Assembly (NCBI GenBank): GCA_000961765.1
Contig: LADT01000090.1
Coordinates: 1 to 64,000, forward strand
Length of the DNA stretch: 64,000 bases
Source: Clostridiaceae bacterium BRH_c20a
GTDB lineage: Bacteria; Bacillota; Peptococcia; Peptococcales; BICA1-8
Direction: 5' to 3'
Made by a program: the position numbers and the translations under genes. The notes beneath the pieces are model-generated. The model was not told where the DNA came from. It saw only the letters and a list, made by a program, of their open reading frames with translations, and ran no database searches. Positions 37,204-44,943 of the stretch are shown here, piece after piece; positions within the stretch are counted from its first letter, which is position 1; every line of letters begins with the position of its first letter.

Positions 37204-38511
37204 ATGAAAAAAATATCTACTGCATCTGATACAAAAGACATTTCATTGACCATTTACAATGGAGGCTTTGGTGCTGTCAAGGAAACACGTGATGTAAGCC
37301 TTACAGGGGCTGAGACTGAGCTTATTTTTGCTGATGTAGCACAGCAGATTGAAATGGATTCTCTCCTGGTGGAAGGTTTGAATATCTTGGAATTCAATTA
37401 TGATTATGATTTAGTTAATAGGGATAAGCTCCTCAAAAAGTATATTGATAAGGAAGTTTATTTAAAGGACAGGAAAACCGGTGAAAAGAAGAGCTGTCGG
37501 CTTTTATCGGTTGAGGGTGCTGGAAGATGTGTATTAGAGGATAATGATACAAAGGAAATATATATCGATGCACAGGCAGAAATTGTTCTTCCTTCTCTAC
37601 CATCAGGACTAATAGTAAAGCCTGCTCTTTTATGGAAGATTGGGAAGTCGACATCTGAATATGTTAAAGTTTCCTATCTTAGCAAGGGTTTCAATTGGAA
37701 TGCAAACTATGTTGTAGAGATTTTGGGAAAAACTTTAAACATTGCTGGATGGGCAGAAATTGAAAATCAAAGTGGTGCAACATTTGAAAATGCTAAAGTA
37801 AAACTTATTGCCGGAGATGTCAATAGAATTCAAGATGATGATGGCTATGATGTGGAAGAACGTATGTATATTTGTGAGTCCTCTGCTGCGCCTCAAGCTG
37901 AGGAAAAAACTTTCTTTGATTATCACATGTATACATTAGTAAATCAAACAAACCTGAATGATAATCAGACCAAACAAATCAATATTTTAAATGGTCTAAA
38001 TATACCCTATAAAAAATATTACAAGCTCAACATGAGTGAAAAAAAGGCAAATGTAATTATTGAATTTACAAATAAGAAAGAGTGTGGCTTGGGTTGCGCC
38101 ATGCCAAAGGGGAAGATCAAGCTGTATAAAACTGATGAAGCAGACAATTCTCTTGAGTTCATTGGTGAGGATAGTATAGGGCACACCCCAAAGGATGAAG
38201 ATATTAAGCTCGCCATCGGCAATGTGTTTGACATTACCTTCGATTTTACAGAAATTGATAGGAAGAAAATAAATGGATTTGAACATTACAAATATGAGTG
38301 CATTATTAAGAACCATAAAGAAGAAGCTGCGGAAGTACATTTTGAACATTATGCCTGGGGTATATGGGAAATGGTTTCGACAACACATGAGTATTCAAAG
38401 AAATCATCGGGGCTTATTGAATTCTCTGTTAATGTACCGGCTGACAGTGAATTAAAGGTAGAATTTGAATATAAAATCGACCGGCGTACAGAGGTTATTG
38501 TTAAAAAATAA
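37204..38511 (+). CDS. DUF4139-like protein
   Basis: 435 residues from the ATG at 37204 (GGGAGGTGTTGGATC upstream). The open frame extends further 5' but through the operator. The N-terminus L-T-I-Y-N-G-G-F-G-A-V-K-E and E-F-N-Y-D-Y-D-L-V-N-R-D-K-L-L follow the DUF4139 pattern, and the middle (V-S-Y-L-S-K-G-F-N-W-N-A-N-Y near 155) is the characteristic Y-x-x-x-x-x-W-x-x-x-Y core. Such proteins are beta-rich and of unknown function; they have no signal peptide here. It is probably the first gene of an operon reaching to 41200 or further. Confidence 0.72.
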   Translation: MKKISTASDTKDISLTIYNGGFGAVKETRDVSLTGAETELIFADVAQQIEMDSLLVEGLNILEFNYDYDLVNRDKLLKKYIDKEVYLKDRKTGEKKSCRLLSVEGAGRCVLEDNDTKEIYIDAQAEIVLPSLPSGLIVKPALLWKIGKSTSEYVKVSYLSKGFNWNANYVVEILGKTLNIAGWAEIENQSGATFENAKVKLIAGDVNRIQDDDGYDVEERMYICESSAAPQAEEKTFFDYHMYTLVNQTNLNDNQTKQINILNGLNIPYKKYYKLNMSEKKANVIIEFTNKKECGLGCAMPKGKIKLYKTDEADNSLEFIGEDSIGHTPKDEDIKLAIGNVFDITFDFTEIDRKKINGFEHYKYECIIKNHKEEAAEVHFEHYAWGIWEMVSTTHEYSKKSSGLIEFSVNVPADSELKVEFEYKIDRRTEVIVKK

Positions 38512-38545
38512 TACACTCGAAATTACATTGTGAGGACTGTTTGTT

Positions 38546-39121
38546 ATGAAAAAAAGTGTATCGGAAAGATATAAAGATTTAAAATTCATTGTTATAGAGC
38601 GAAAAGAACAATTTGATAGGGTAATAAACTTCATGGAGAAAGAAACCGCTTGGCTAACAGCACCTGCAAGCACGAAATACCATCTCTGCAAAGAGGGTGG
38701 TCTTTTAGAGCACTCGGTAAATGTTGCTGAAACTATGTTGAAGATCAAGTCTGCAATTGCACCGGAAATAAGTGATGAGAGCTGCGTCATAGTAGCCTTG
38801 TTGCATGATTTAGGTAAAGTGGGTATGCCGGGGAATCCACAGTATCTTATAAATGAACCGTCCGAAAAACAAAAAAAGTACGGATATAAAACTGATTATC
38901 CATACCGTTTTAATTCTGAACTTACATATTTAAGTGTTCCGGTTAGGAGTTTATATTTGGCTCTTCAACACATCAACCTTACAGAGGAAGAAGTGCAGGC
39001 AATTGTATATCACGATGGACAATATGTGGAGGATAACCGTTCCTGCGCTACCCATGAGGAACCACTCACGCTGCTTTTGCAGTATGCCGATAGCTGGAGT
39101 GGGTTTGTGATTGAAAAATGA
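38546..39121 (+). CDS. HD-domain phosphohydrolase
   Basis: 191 residues. H near 56 (L-L-E-H-S-V-N-V-A-E), H-D near 89-90 (A-L-L-H-D-L-G-K-V-G) and a later D (Y-A-D-S-W) fit the HD phosphohydrolase motif, the fold used for nucleotide or cyclic-nucleotide hydrolysis and also in relaxase-associated TraI-like proteins. A ribosome site (TGAGGACTGTTTGTT) precedes the ATG. It sits between the DUF4139-like and GIY-YIG genes with short gaps. Substrate unknown; nucleotide signalling turnover is possible. Confidence 0.8.
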   Translation: MKKSVSERYKDLKFIVIERKEQFDRVINFMEKETAWLTAPASTKYHLCKEGGLLEHSVNVAETMLKIKSAIAPEISDESCVIVALLHDLGKVGMPGNPQYLINEPSEKQKKYGYKTDYPYRFNSELTYLSVPVRSLYLALQHINLTEEEVQAIVYHDGQYVEDNRSCATHEEPLTLLLQYADSWSGFVIEK

Positions 39122-39179
39122 TGTCTGTTAAAAAAGTAATTTACATTTGTTACATCTTGCTAATAGGGAGTTAGGTTTA

Positions 39180-39716
39180 ATGACAACTACTTCAGGTATT
39201 CTTAAATCAAATAAAAAATATTGCTTTGATCCTTTAAAGGATAATCCCAATGATCTACCAGATCAAATTGGAATATATATGATATGTGCGAAAAATAAGG
39301 ATTCTCTTGAAAAAATGATGATAGGTGCGGTATTTCCTGAAATGGATGGCCTTCCTATTATTTATATTGGGATATCAGAAAAACAGGGTTTGAAAAAAAG
39401 AGACTATCGAAATCATTTTAAAGGAACAGCAAGGAAATCTACATTTCGAAAGAGCTTAGGTTCTTTGTTTCAATGGCAAGAAGATAGAATATATGATAAT
39501 ACCGGTAAATATAAGTTTAATCCAATTTGTGAGCAAGAACTTACTAAATGGATGCATGACAATTTGCTTATCTATTATTGGCTTATTACTGACACAGACA
39601 TATTTGATTTAGAAACAAAACTCATTAATGAATTAGATCCACCAATGAATATTGCAAAGAATAAGTCGCCCGTAAATAAGGAGTTTCGAAAGCATTTATG
39701 CGAGTTGCGTAATTGA
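39180..39716 (+). CDS. GIY-YIG nuclease-like protein
   Basis: 178 residues from the ATG at 39180, which has GGGAG upstream; an earlier TTG at 39147 lacks support. Q-I-G-I-Y-M-I-C near 25 and I-I-Y-I-G-I-S near 60 are the GIY and YIG strands, followed by an R-D-Y-R-N-H-F helix with basic residues, then a conserved E near 155 (D-L-E-T-K-L-I-N-E). This supports a metal-dependent GIY-YIG endonuclease. It is followed by another predicted nuclease. Confidence 0.75.
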   Translation: MTTTSGILKSNKKYCFDPLKDNPNDLPDQIGIYMICAKNKDSLEKMMIGAVFPEMDGLPIIYIGISEKQGLKKRDYRNHFKGTARKSTFRKSLGSLFQWQEDRIYDNTGKYKFNPICEQELTKWMHDNLLIYYWLITDTDIFDLETKLINELDPPMNIAKNKSPVNKEFRKHLCELRN

Positions 39717-39747
39717 GTCCGGGATATAAAAAAATGGAGGGAGAGAA

Positions 39748-40791
39748 ATGAAGAGATATAATGGAAGCGGATTAACACCATTGTTTTATTCTGAAATATC
39801 GTCAAGTTATATGCTTTATGATATATTCAAAAATCATGAAAAGATTATAGCACGCCTGATAGAAGAAACATTTAATATATTACCCGAAAAAATAATTGTT
39901 GAAAGAGAACGTGCATATCCAAAAAAAGGTTCTATAGATATATTTGTTGAGTTTATTAATGCTGGAAAAAAGCATGCTTTACTAATAGAAGTAAAGGTGC
40001 ATGATTATCTGAGCGCAACAGATGGGCAAATTGGTACATACATTAATGCGGTTTTAGAAGATAGTGTATATGATGAGGTGTATTTCATTTATTTGACACA
40101 GTTTACCGCTGAAAATGATTTCAAGGGTATTGCAACTCCGAAAACTATAGATGAAGCCAAAAAAGGTAAAAAACTTATAAAAGAACGATTTGCACATATC
40201 TCGTGGAATCAGATGCACTCGTTTTTGAATAAACACTATGAGATGCTGACGGAGGAACAGCAGTTGATAGTTTCCCTTAATAAGCAATGGATTTTGCAGC
40301 AATGCGAATCAGACTTGGAAAGCAATAAAATTGATGTAGGAGAAAGAGGAATTGAGGATTACTTCTTTGACGCTAAAATAGATATTAGAAACAGTTTGTA
40401 CTTTGGGAACGAGATTTGTGAAAACAAGAGACAAATCTGGAGAATAGATACATCTGTATTAGAAGAAAAACAACTTGACACTGTTTTGGATATAATTAAG
40501 ATACTTGCAGGGTCCTGTGCGATAAATAGAATAAAACAATATAAAACCGAAGAATTAACCTTGCAGGGTGCTAAGGATTTTTTAATACAGATGACACAAA
40601 GTATTGAGGATTGGAAACTATTAGCTTTCTATTCAAGATTATTTCTTCTTGCTGAAAAAACAAGCTACCTAAAATTTAATGGAACAGGGGCAAGGGGTTT
40701 TTCTATTAAGCTTGAGATACAAGGGAAAGGCGAAATTAGCCTGTGTACTATTTATAGAAATAAAACAATCGATTTTTCTCTTAAAAGATAG
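39748..40791 (+). CDS. PD-(D/E)XK nuclease superfamily protein
   Basis: 347 residues. S-I-D-I-F-V-E-F near 66 and A-L-L-I-E-V-K-V near 80 form the D...E-V-K core of PD-(D/E)XK nucleases. The flanking organisation (helix before, T-D-G-Q-I-G-T-Y-I after) matches the type often labelled PD-(D/E)XK nuclease family protein in defence islands. Ribosome site GGAGGGAGAGA. It ends 7 bases before the next small gene and so is co-transcribed. Target unknown. Confidence 0.75.
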   Translation: MKRYNGSGLTPLFYSEISSSYMLYDIFKNHEKIIARLIEETFNILPEKIIVERERAYPKKGSIDIFVEFINAGKKHALLIEVKVHDYLSATDGQIGTYINAVLEDSVYDEVYFIYLTQFTAENDFKGIATPKTIDEAKKGKKLIKERFAHISWNQMHSFLNKHYEMLTEEQQLIVSLNKQWILQQCESDLESNKIDVGERGIEDYFFDAKIDIRNSLYFGNEICENKRQIWRIDTSVLEEKQLDTVLDIIKILAGSCAINRIKQYKTEELTLQGAKDFLIQMTQSIEDWKLLAFYSRLFLLAEKTSYLKFNGTGARGFSIKLEIQGKGEISLCTIYRNKTIDFSLKR

Positions 40792-40798
40792 GGGGAGT

Positions 40799-41200
40799 AT
40801 GGTGAAGGATCAACTCAGTGATTATATAAATGAAGTTTTGGGATTTTATGAGGTTCTTGGAACTGACAGAGTGTTAAACGATCATCTTCACTCACAGGGT
40901 GGATATAATGAGTGGGTATTCCCAAGATTACAAAGGGCAGCGTTAGACCAGGTAGATAATAACTGTAGGGCTACAGATTCACGTTATGCAATATGGGCTG
41001 CCGATGTAAAAGAGATTTTGTTGGACGCAGAATCTTATCTTGAGCAAAACAATGTAGAGGCATCGATAAGAAACATAAAATTGGCTATTAATGCTTTGAG
41101 CGCGTACATAGATATAAAAGCGCTCTTTGATGCAAAAAGTGGTATGAGATTTAACACTCCTGACGAAATAATAAGCAGATATGAAAAATTCAAAAAGTAA
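40799..41200 (+). CDS. Small helical hypothetical protein
   Basis: 133 residues from the ATG at 40799 (AGGGGGAGT upstream). The open frame extends into the nuclease gene but only in the wrong context. All helical, with E-A-S-I-R-N-I-K-L-A-I-N-A-L near 100. No recognised family. Probably an accessory or immunity partner of the nuclease gene just upstream. Confidence 0.6.
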   Translation: MVKDQLSDYINEVLGFYEVLGTDRVLNDHLHSQGGYNEWVFPRLQRAALDQVDNNCRATDSRYAIWAADVKEILLDAESYLEQNNVEASIRNIKLAINALSAYIDIKALFDAKSGMRFNTPDEIISRYEKFKK

Positions 41201-41276
41201 ATTAGGCAATTAAAATTACTTACTCTTACTTGAAAAATGAATGTTATAGGGAATATGAAAAAAGGAGTTGATTTAT

Positions 41277-42704
41277 TTGGCCGTCAGTTTAACGGAGTTC
41301 AAGAGAGAATACACAAAAGCTGTGTCTGAAGGATATGCGGCTATATTTGCCGGTGCAGGGTTGTCCAGAAGTTCAGGTTATGCAAATTGGAAGGAGCTAT
41401 TAAGGACTATTGCTAAAGACATCGGGTTAGATATTGATAAGGAAACAGATTTGGTCGCAGTAGCCCAATATTATAAAAATGAAAAAGGCTCAAGGCGTGA
41501 TGGAATAAATCAGAAAATAATTAACGAGTTCACTAAAAATGCTCAGCAAAACGTAAACATTGAAATTCTAACACGCTTACCGATATCGGTATATTGGACA
41601 ACTAATTATGATGAATTGATTGAAGATAACCTGAAGCTAAATAATCGAAAACCTGACATTAAAACAAATCAAGATAGTTTAGCAAACAACTTTTATGATC
41701 GGGATGCTGTTGTATATAAGATGCATGGTGATGTAAGAAATCCTTCAGAAGCGGTTATAACAAAGGATGATTATGAAACCTATAATCAAAAAAGGGCATT
41801 ATTTACCACTGCTCTTCAAGGGGATTTAATATCAAAAACTTTTCTATTCATCGGATTTAGTTTTGAAGACCCTAACCTGGAATACATCTTGAGCAGGATT
41901 AAAGTCCTTCTTGGAGAAAACACACGGACTCATTATTGTTTTCTAAAGAAAATAGTTATCGATGATTATGAGAATGATGATGAATTCAAATATGCAATGA
42001 TAAGACAAGATTTAAAAGTAAAGGATTTGAGCAGGTATGGGATCGAAGCAGTTTTATTAGATGATTACTGCCAAATAACCGATATTTTGATGGAAATAGA
42101 GAATAATTGCAGGTTAAGTAATGTTTTTATATCAGGTAGTGCTGCAGTATATGGGGATAATTGGAGTGAAAAAGCAGCCATAAGTTTTATGCACAATCTT
42201 TCAAAACGGTTAGTGGGAGAAAACTATCGCGTAATTTCTGGGTTTGGGCTTGGTGTAGGAAGCGTAGTAATCAATGGTGCTTTGGAAGAAATTATGTTAA
42301 GCAAGTATAAACATGTTGATGAACATTTGTGCTTAAGACCCTTTCCGCAGATTCAATCAGGTACTAAGTCTTTAAAGGAACTATGGGAAGAGTATAGACA
42401 GGAAATGATAGAACATTCTGGAATAGCTGTTTTCATTTTTGGTAACAAAGAAACCCAAGATGGCGTTGTTTTAGCCAATGGTATGATTAGAGAGTTTGAA
42501 ATAGCTAAAGAGAAACAGAAGTATATAATTCCTATTGGTTCAACTGGATATGCTGCCAAACAAATACTTGATGAGGTTGAAGCAGCTATAGGGGATTATC
42601 CTTATTTGCTAAACTACTTGGAAGTTTTAAAAACTGAAACTGACGAGAATAAATTGATTTCGGCTGTATTAGACATTATCTCTGATATACGGGGGGATTT
42701 ATAA
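41277..42704 (+). CDS. thsA: ThsA, Thoeris effector (SIR2-like NADase with SLOG domain)
   Basis: 475 residues from the TTG at 41277, which has AAAGGAG 9 bases upstream, almost the length of the Bacillus cereus protein. The N-terminal SIR2-like domain shows A-A-I-F-A-G-A-G-L-S near 20, W-T-T-N-Y-D near 105 and the catalytic-type K-M-H-G-D-V near 146. The C-terminal SLOG domain shows V-F-I-S-G-S-A near 283 and G-F-G-L-G-V-G-S near 322. In Thoeris the ThsB proteins make a cyclic ADP-ribose isomer after phage sensing, and it binds the SLOG domain and activates NAD cleavage, killing the infected cell. thsB follows with a 1-base overlap. Confidence 0.93.
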   Translation: MAVSLTEFKREYTKAVSEGYAAIFAGAGLSRSSGYANWKELLRTIAKDIGLDIDKETDLVAVAQYYKNEKGSRRDGINQKIINEFTKNAQQNVNIEILTRLPISVYWTTNYDELIEDNLKLNNRKPDIKTNQDSLANNFYDRDAVVYKMHGDVRNPSEAVITKDDYETYNQKRALFTTALQGDLISKTFLFIGFSFEDPNLEYILSRIKVLLGENTRTHYCFLKKIVIDDYENDDEFKYAMIRQDLKVKDLSRYGIEAVLLDDYCQITDILMEIENNCRLSNVFISGSAAVYGDNWSEKAAISFMHNLSKRLVGENYRVISGFGLGVGSVVINGALEEIMLSKYKHVDEHLCLRPFPQIQSGTKSLKELWEEYRQEMIEHSGIAVFIFGNKETQDGVVLANGMIREFEIAKEKQKYIIPIGSTGYAAKQILDEVEAAIGDYPYLLNYLEVLKTETDENKLISAVLDIISDIRGDL

Positions 42705-43186
42705 TGGCAAGAAAAGTGTTTTTTAGTTTTCATTTTGAAAGAGATTCTTGGAGAGCTGGACAGGTAAGAAATAGCGGGGTTACAAAAGAAAACTCTGGAT
42801 TCATTGATGCAGCCGCTTGGGAAGAAGTTAAGAAAAAGGGTGATAAAGCAATTAAGGATTGGATTGATGACCAATTAAAAGGGACGTCTGTTACGGTAAT
42901 CCTCATTGGCAAAGAAACGGCTGACAGAAAATATGTAAAGTATGAAATTCAAAAAAGTGAAGAGAAGGGCAATGGATTTGTTGGGATATATATTCATGAT
43001 TTGGAAAACAAGGATAAAGAAAAAGAAGCAAAAGGGACGAATCCTTTGACGATGTTTTACTATGAAAAGGATGGCAAGAAAATCTATTTGTCGGATATTT
43101 ATAAATCTTATTATTGGAAGAAAGATGACGGTTACAAGAATTTTGGGAAATGGGTAGAAAATGCTGCAAAACTGGCTGGAAGATAA
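42704..43186 (+). CDS. thsB: ThsB-type TIR protein (first)
   Basis: 160 residues. R-K-V-F-F-S-F-H-F-E-R-D at the N-terminus, a G-T-S-V-T-V-I-L-I-G-K-E-T near 62, and Y-V-K-Y-E-I near 78 (catalytic-type E) follow the TIR-like ThsB (DUF1863) pattern. The gene overlaps thsA by one base. It is the sensor that makes the signal nucleotide. The second TIR protein follows after a 45-base gap. Confidence 0.9.
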   Translation: MARKVFFSFHFERDSWRAGQVRNSGVTKENSGFIDAAAWEEVKKKGDKAIKDWIDDQLKGTSVTVILIGKETADRKYVKYEIQKSEEKGNGFVGIYIHDLENKDKEKEAKGTNPLTMFYYEKDGKKIYLSDIYKSYYWKKDDGYKNFGKWVENAAKLAGR

Positions 43187-43231
43187 TTGTTAATTTAGCT
43201 AAATATACTCAAGAGTATGAGGAGGGGGAAA

Positions 43232-43918
43232 ATGGGTCGTAAAATTTTTATATCATATAAATATTCTGATAATAACGTCTATAATATAACCGGAAGCATA
43301 TGGGGAAGCACTGTAAGAAATTATGTAGATAAAATCGAAGAAATCATAGATGATTCAGACCATATCTATAAGGCTGAATCTGAGGGAGAAGATTTATCAT
43401 ATTTAAGTGAAGAGCAAATCTGGGAGAAGTTAAAGGATAGGATTTATGATAGCACTTTAACCATCGTTCTTATTTCTCCAAATATGAAAGAATGGTTTAA
43501 AGAAGAGAAGGATCAATGGATTCCAAGAGAAGTGTCATATTCGCTTAAAGCAATTTCACGTAAAAATAAAAACGGTGATGCAGTTACGAGTTCAGAAAAT
43601 GCTATCTTAGCTGTAGTAGTACCTGATCGCAATAATTCATATTCTTATTACTTAAATTATAAGAGCTGTTGTTCAGGTGGCTGCAGAATGCTACAAAATA
43701 GCACAATATTTAAAATATTAGCTAATAACATGTTCAACATTAAGAACCCCGATAAGAAAGAGTGCGATGATAGCTCTGTAATCTATTACGGGGATAGTAG
43801 CTATATTTCTGTCGTTAAATGGGATGACTTTATTAGTAAAATGGATTCTTACATTAATAAAGCTTATGAAATTAAGGAGAATATTGACAATTACAACATC
43901 TGTAAAGAGATTAGTTGA
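43232..43918 (+). CDS. Second ThsB-like TIR protein
   Basis: 228 residues from the ATG at 43232 (GGAGGGGGAAA upstream). R-K-I-F-I-S-Y-K-Y-S-D at the start, L-T-I-V-L-I-S-P-N-M-K near 83 and P-R-E-V-S-Y-S-L near 106 (candidate catalytic E) mark a TIR-like domain of the DUF1863 group, clearly different from the first ThsB. Some Thoeris loci carry several ThsB genes with different phage specificity. Extra C-terminal region of about 80 residues with a C-C-S-G-G-C cluster. Confidence 0.85.
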   Translation: MGRKIFISYKYSDNNVYNITGSIWGSTVRNYVDKIEEIIDDSDHIYKAESEGEDLSYLSEEQIWEKLKDRIYDSTLTIVLISPNMKEWFKEEKDQWIPREVSYSLKAISRKNKNGDAVTSSENAILAVVVPDRNNSYSYYLNYKSCCSGGCRMLQNSTIFKILANNMFNIKNPDKKECDDSSVIYYGDSSYISVVKWDDFISKMDSYINKAYEIKENIDNYNICKEIS

Positions 43919-44003
43919 GTGTTTTAATGATGGAGAAATTATGGTTTTAGTTATACCGTATGTGGACCAAAATATACGAGAATTCCTATCGGGAGGTAGC
44001 AAT

Positions 44004-44690
44004 ATGGTCTCACTTGAACAACTAAAAGAACTTTGTAAGCCACCTTCTGAGGGGAAGGCATACTATCGTCCAATGTTATGTAATGGTGATTTAGACAAAG
44101 TGGAAATTTTCTTTGTTGGTACAAATCCAGCGACGCCAATTTTCCCGGAAGATATGAATTTAGATAGTTACGTTAACTTACTATTCAACTACGACGAGTT
44201 TTTGAAATACTATAAATCTTTACGCTTGGCAAATGGCAAAGATGGGATTTCTCGTACACGTATTGGCATGGGTGCATTTCTGAACTGGCTCACTAAACAA
44301 ACCTCAGCGTCAATTGTTGAAATAGAAGTTATTCCTTACCCAACAGAAAAGCTAAAGCAACTGAAAAAGGAACCCCTAACAGTCATAGAACGAGGTAAAG
44401 AGATATTTTTTGAACTGGTGATGCAGTTTCAACCTAATATGATTATTTTGCATGGTAAAACAACTGTTGAACATGTTGTTGACATATTTGAACGCAATGG
44501 GCTTTTACCAAATGGAGTAGTTGATACCGATCAGTCAATTGAGGACATGGAGTATAGCTCTCCAATAAGTACAGTTATTTATCCCGGTGGGAAGATCGGA
44601 ACAATAATGGCTTGTAGGCACTTTATGTACTACGGAATCACTGGGGATTCTTTCGGCGAATTTAGAAAGAAAGTGGTTGCGAACCTTTAA
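44004..44690 (+). CDS. Uracil-DNA-glycosylase-superfamily-like protein
   Basis: 228 residues. The ATG at 44004 has CGGGAGGTAGCAAT upstream; a longer frame begins inside the TIR gene and is rejected. F-F-V-G-T-N-P-A-T-P near 38 resembles the first motif of UDG-fold proteins, and I-I-L-H-G-K near 153 and the C-terminal C-R-H-F-M-Y-Y region could form the rest of the active site, but this is not certain. It follows the Thoeris genes by 85 bases and is likely in the same transcript. Could be a DNA-repair enzyme or a defence effector recognising modified bases. Confidence 0.55.
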   Translation: MVSLEQLKELCKPPSEGKAYYRPMLCNGDLDKVEIFFVGTNPATPIFPEDMNLDSYVNLLFNYDEFLKYYKSLRLANGKDGISRTRIGMGAFLNWLTKQTSASIVEIEVIPYPTEKLKQLKKEPLTVIERGKEIFFELVMQFQPNMIILHGKTTVEHVVDIFERNGLLPNGVVDTDQSIEDMEYSSPISTVIYPGGKIGTIMACRHFMYYGITGDSFGEFRKKVVANL

Positions 44691-44830
44691 AGACAGGAGT
44701 AATCATATTGTCTCAATAAACGGTAAATGTATATAGATACACTTACAAAATCGTATCGCCGGTTGAGGTAGAAAAATACCATGACCGGATTTTTGCTAAT
44801 ATGTGTATAGGCATTATTGCAATACAAAAT

Positions 44831-44881
44831 ATGCAAATTTGCATAAATTGCGTTGACTAATACATAACTATTTGCTAAGAT
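44831..44881 (+). promoter_or_regulatory. Palindromic operator and promoter of the XRE-dynamin gene
   Basis: ATGCAAATTTGCAT (44831-44844) is a perfect 14-base palindrome. Directly downstream is TTGACT (44853-44858), 17 bases, TAAGAT (44876-44881), a good sigma-A promoter. Since the gene that follows carries an N-terminal helix-turn-helix, autoregulation is likely. The rest of 44691-44830 holds nothing recognised. Confidence 0.65.
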
Positions 44882-44943
44882 ATGGAATGTAAATAAATTT
44901 ATGGAGTAGAAAATGATATTGAGTAGAAATGAAGGAGGAAAAA

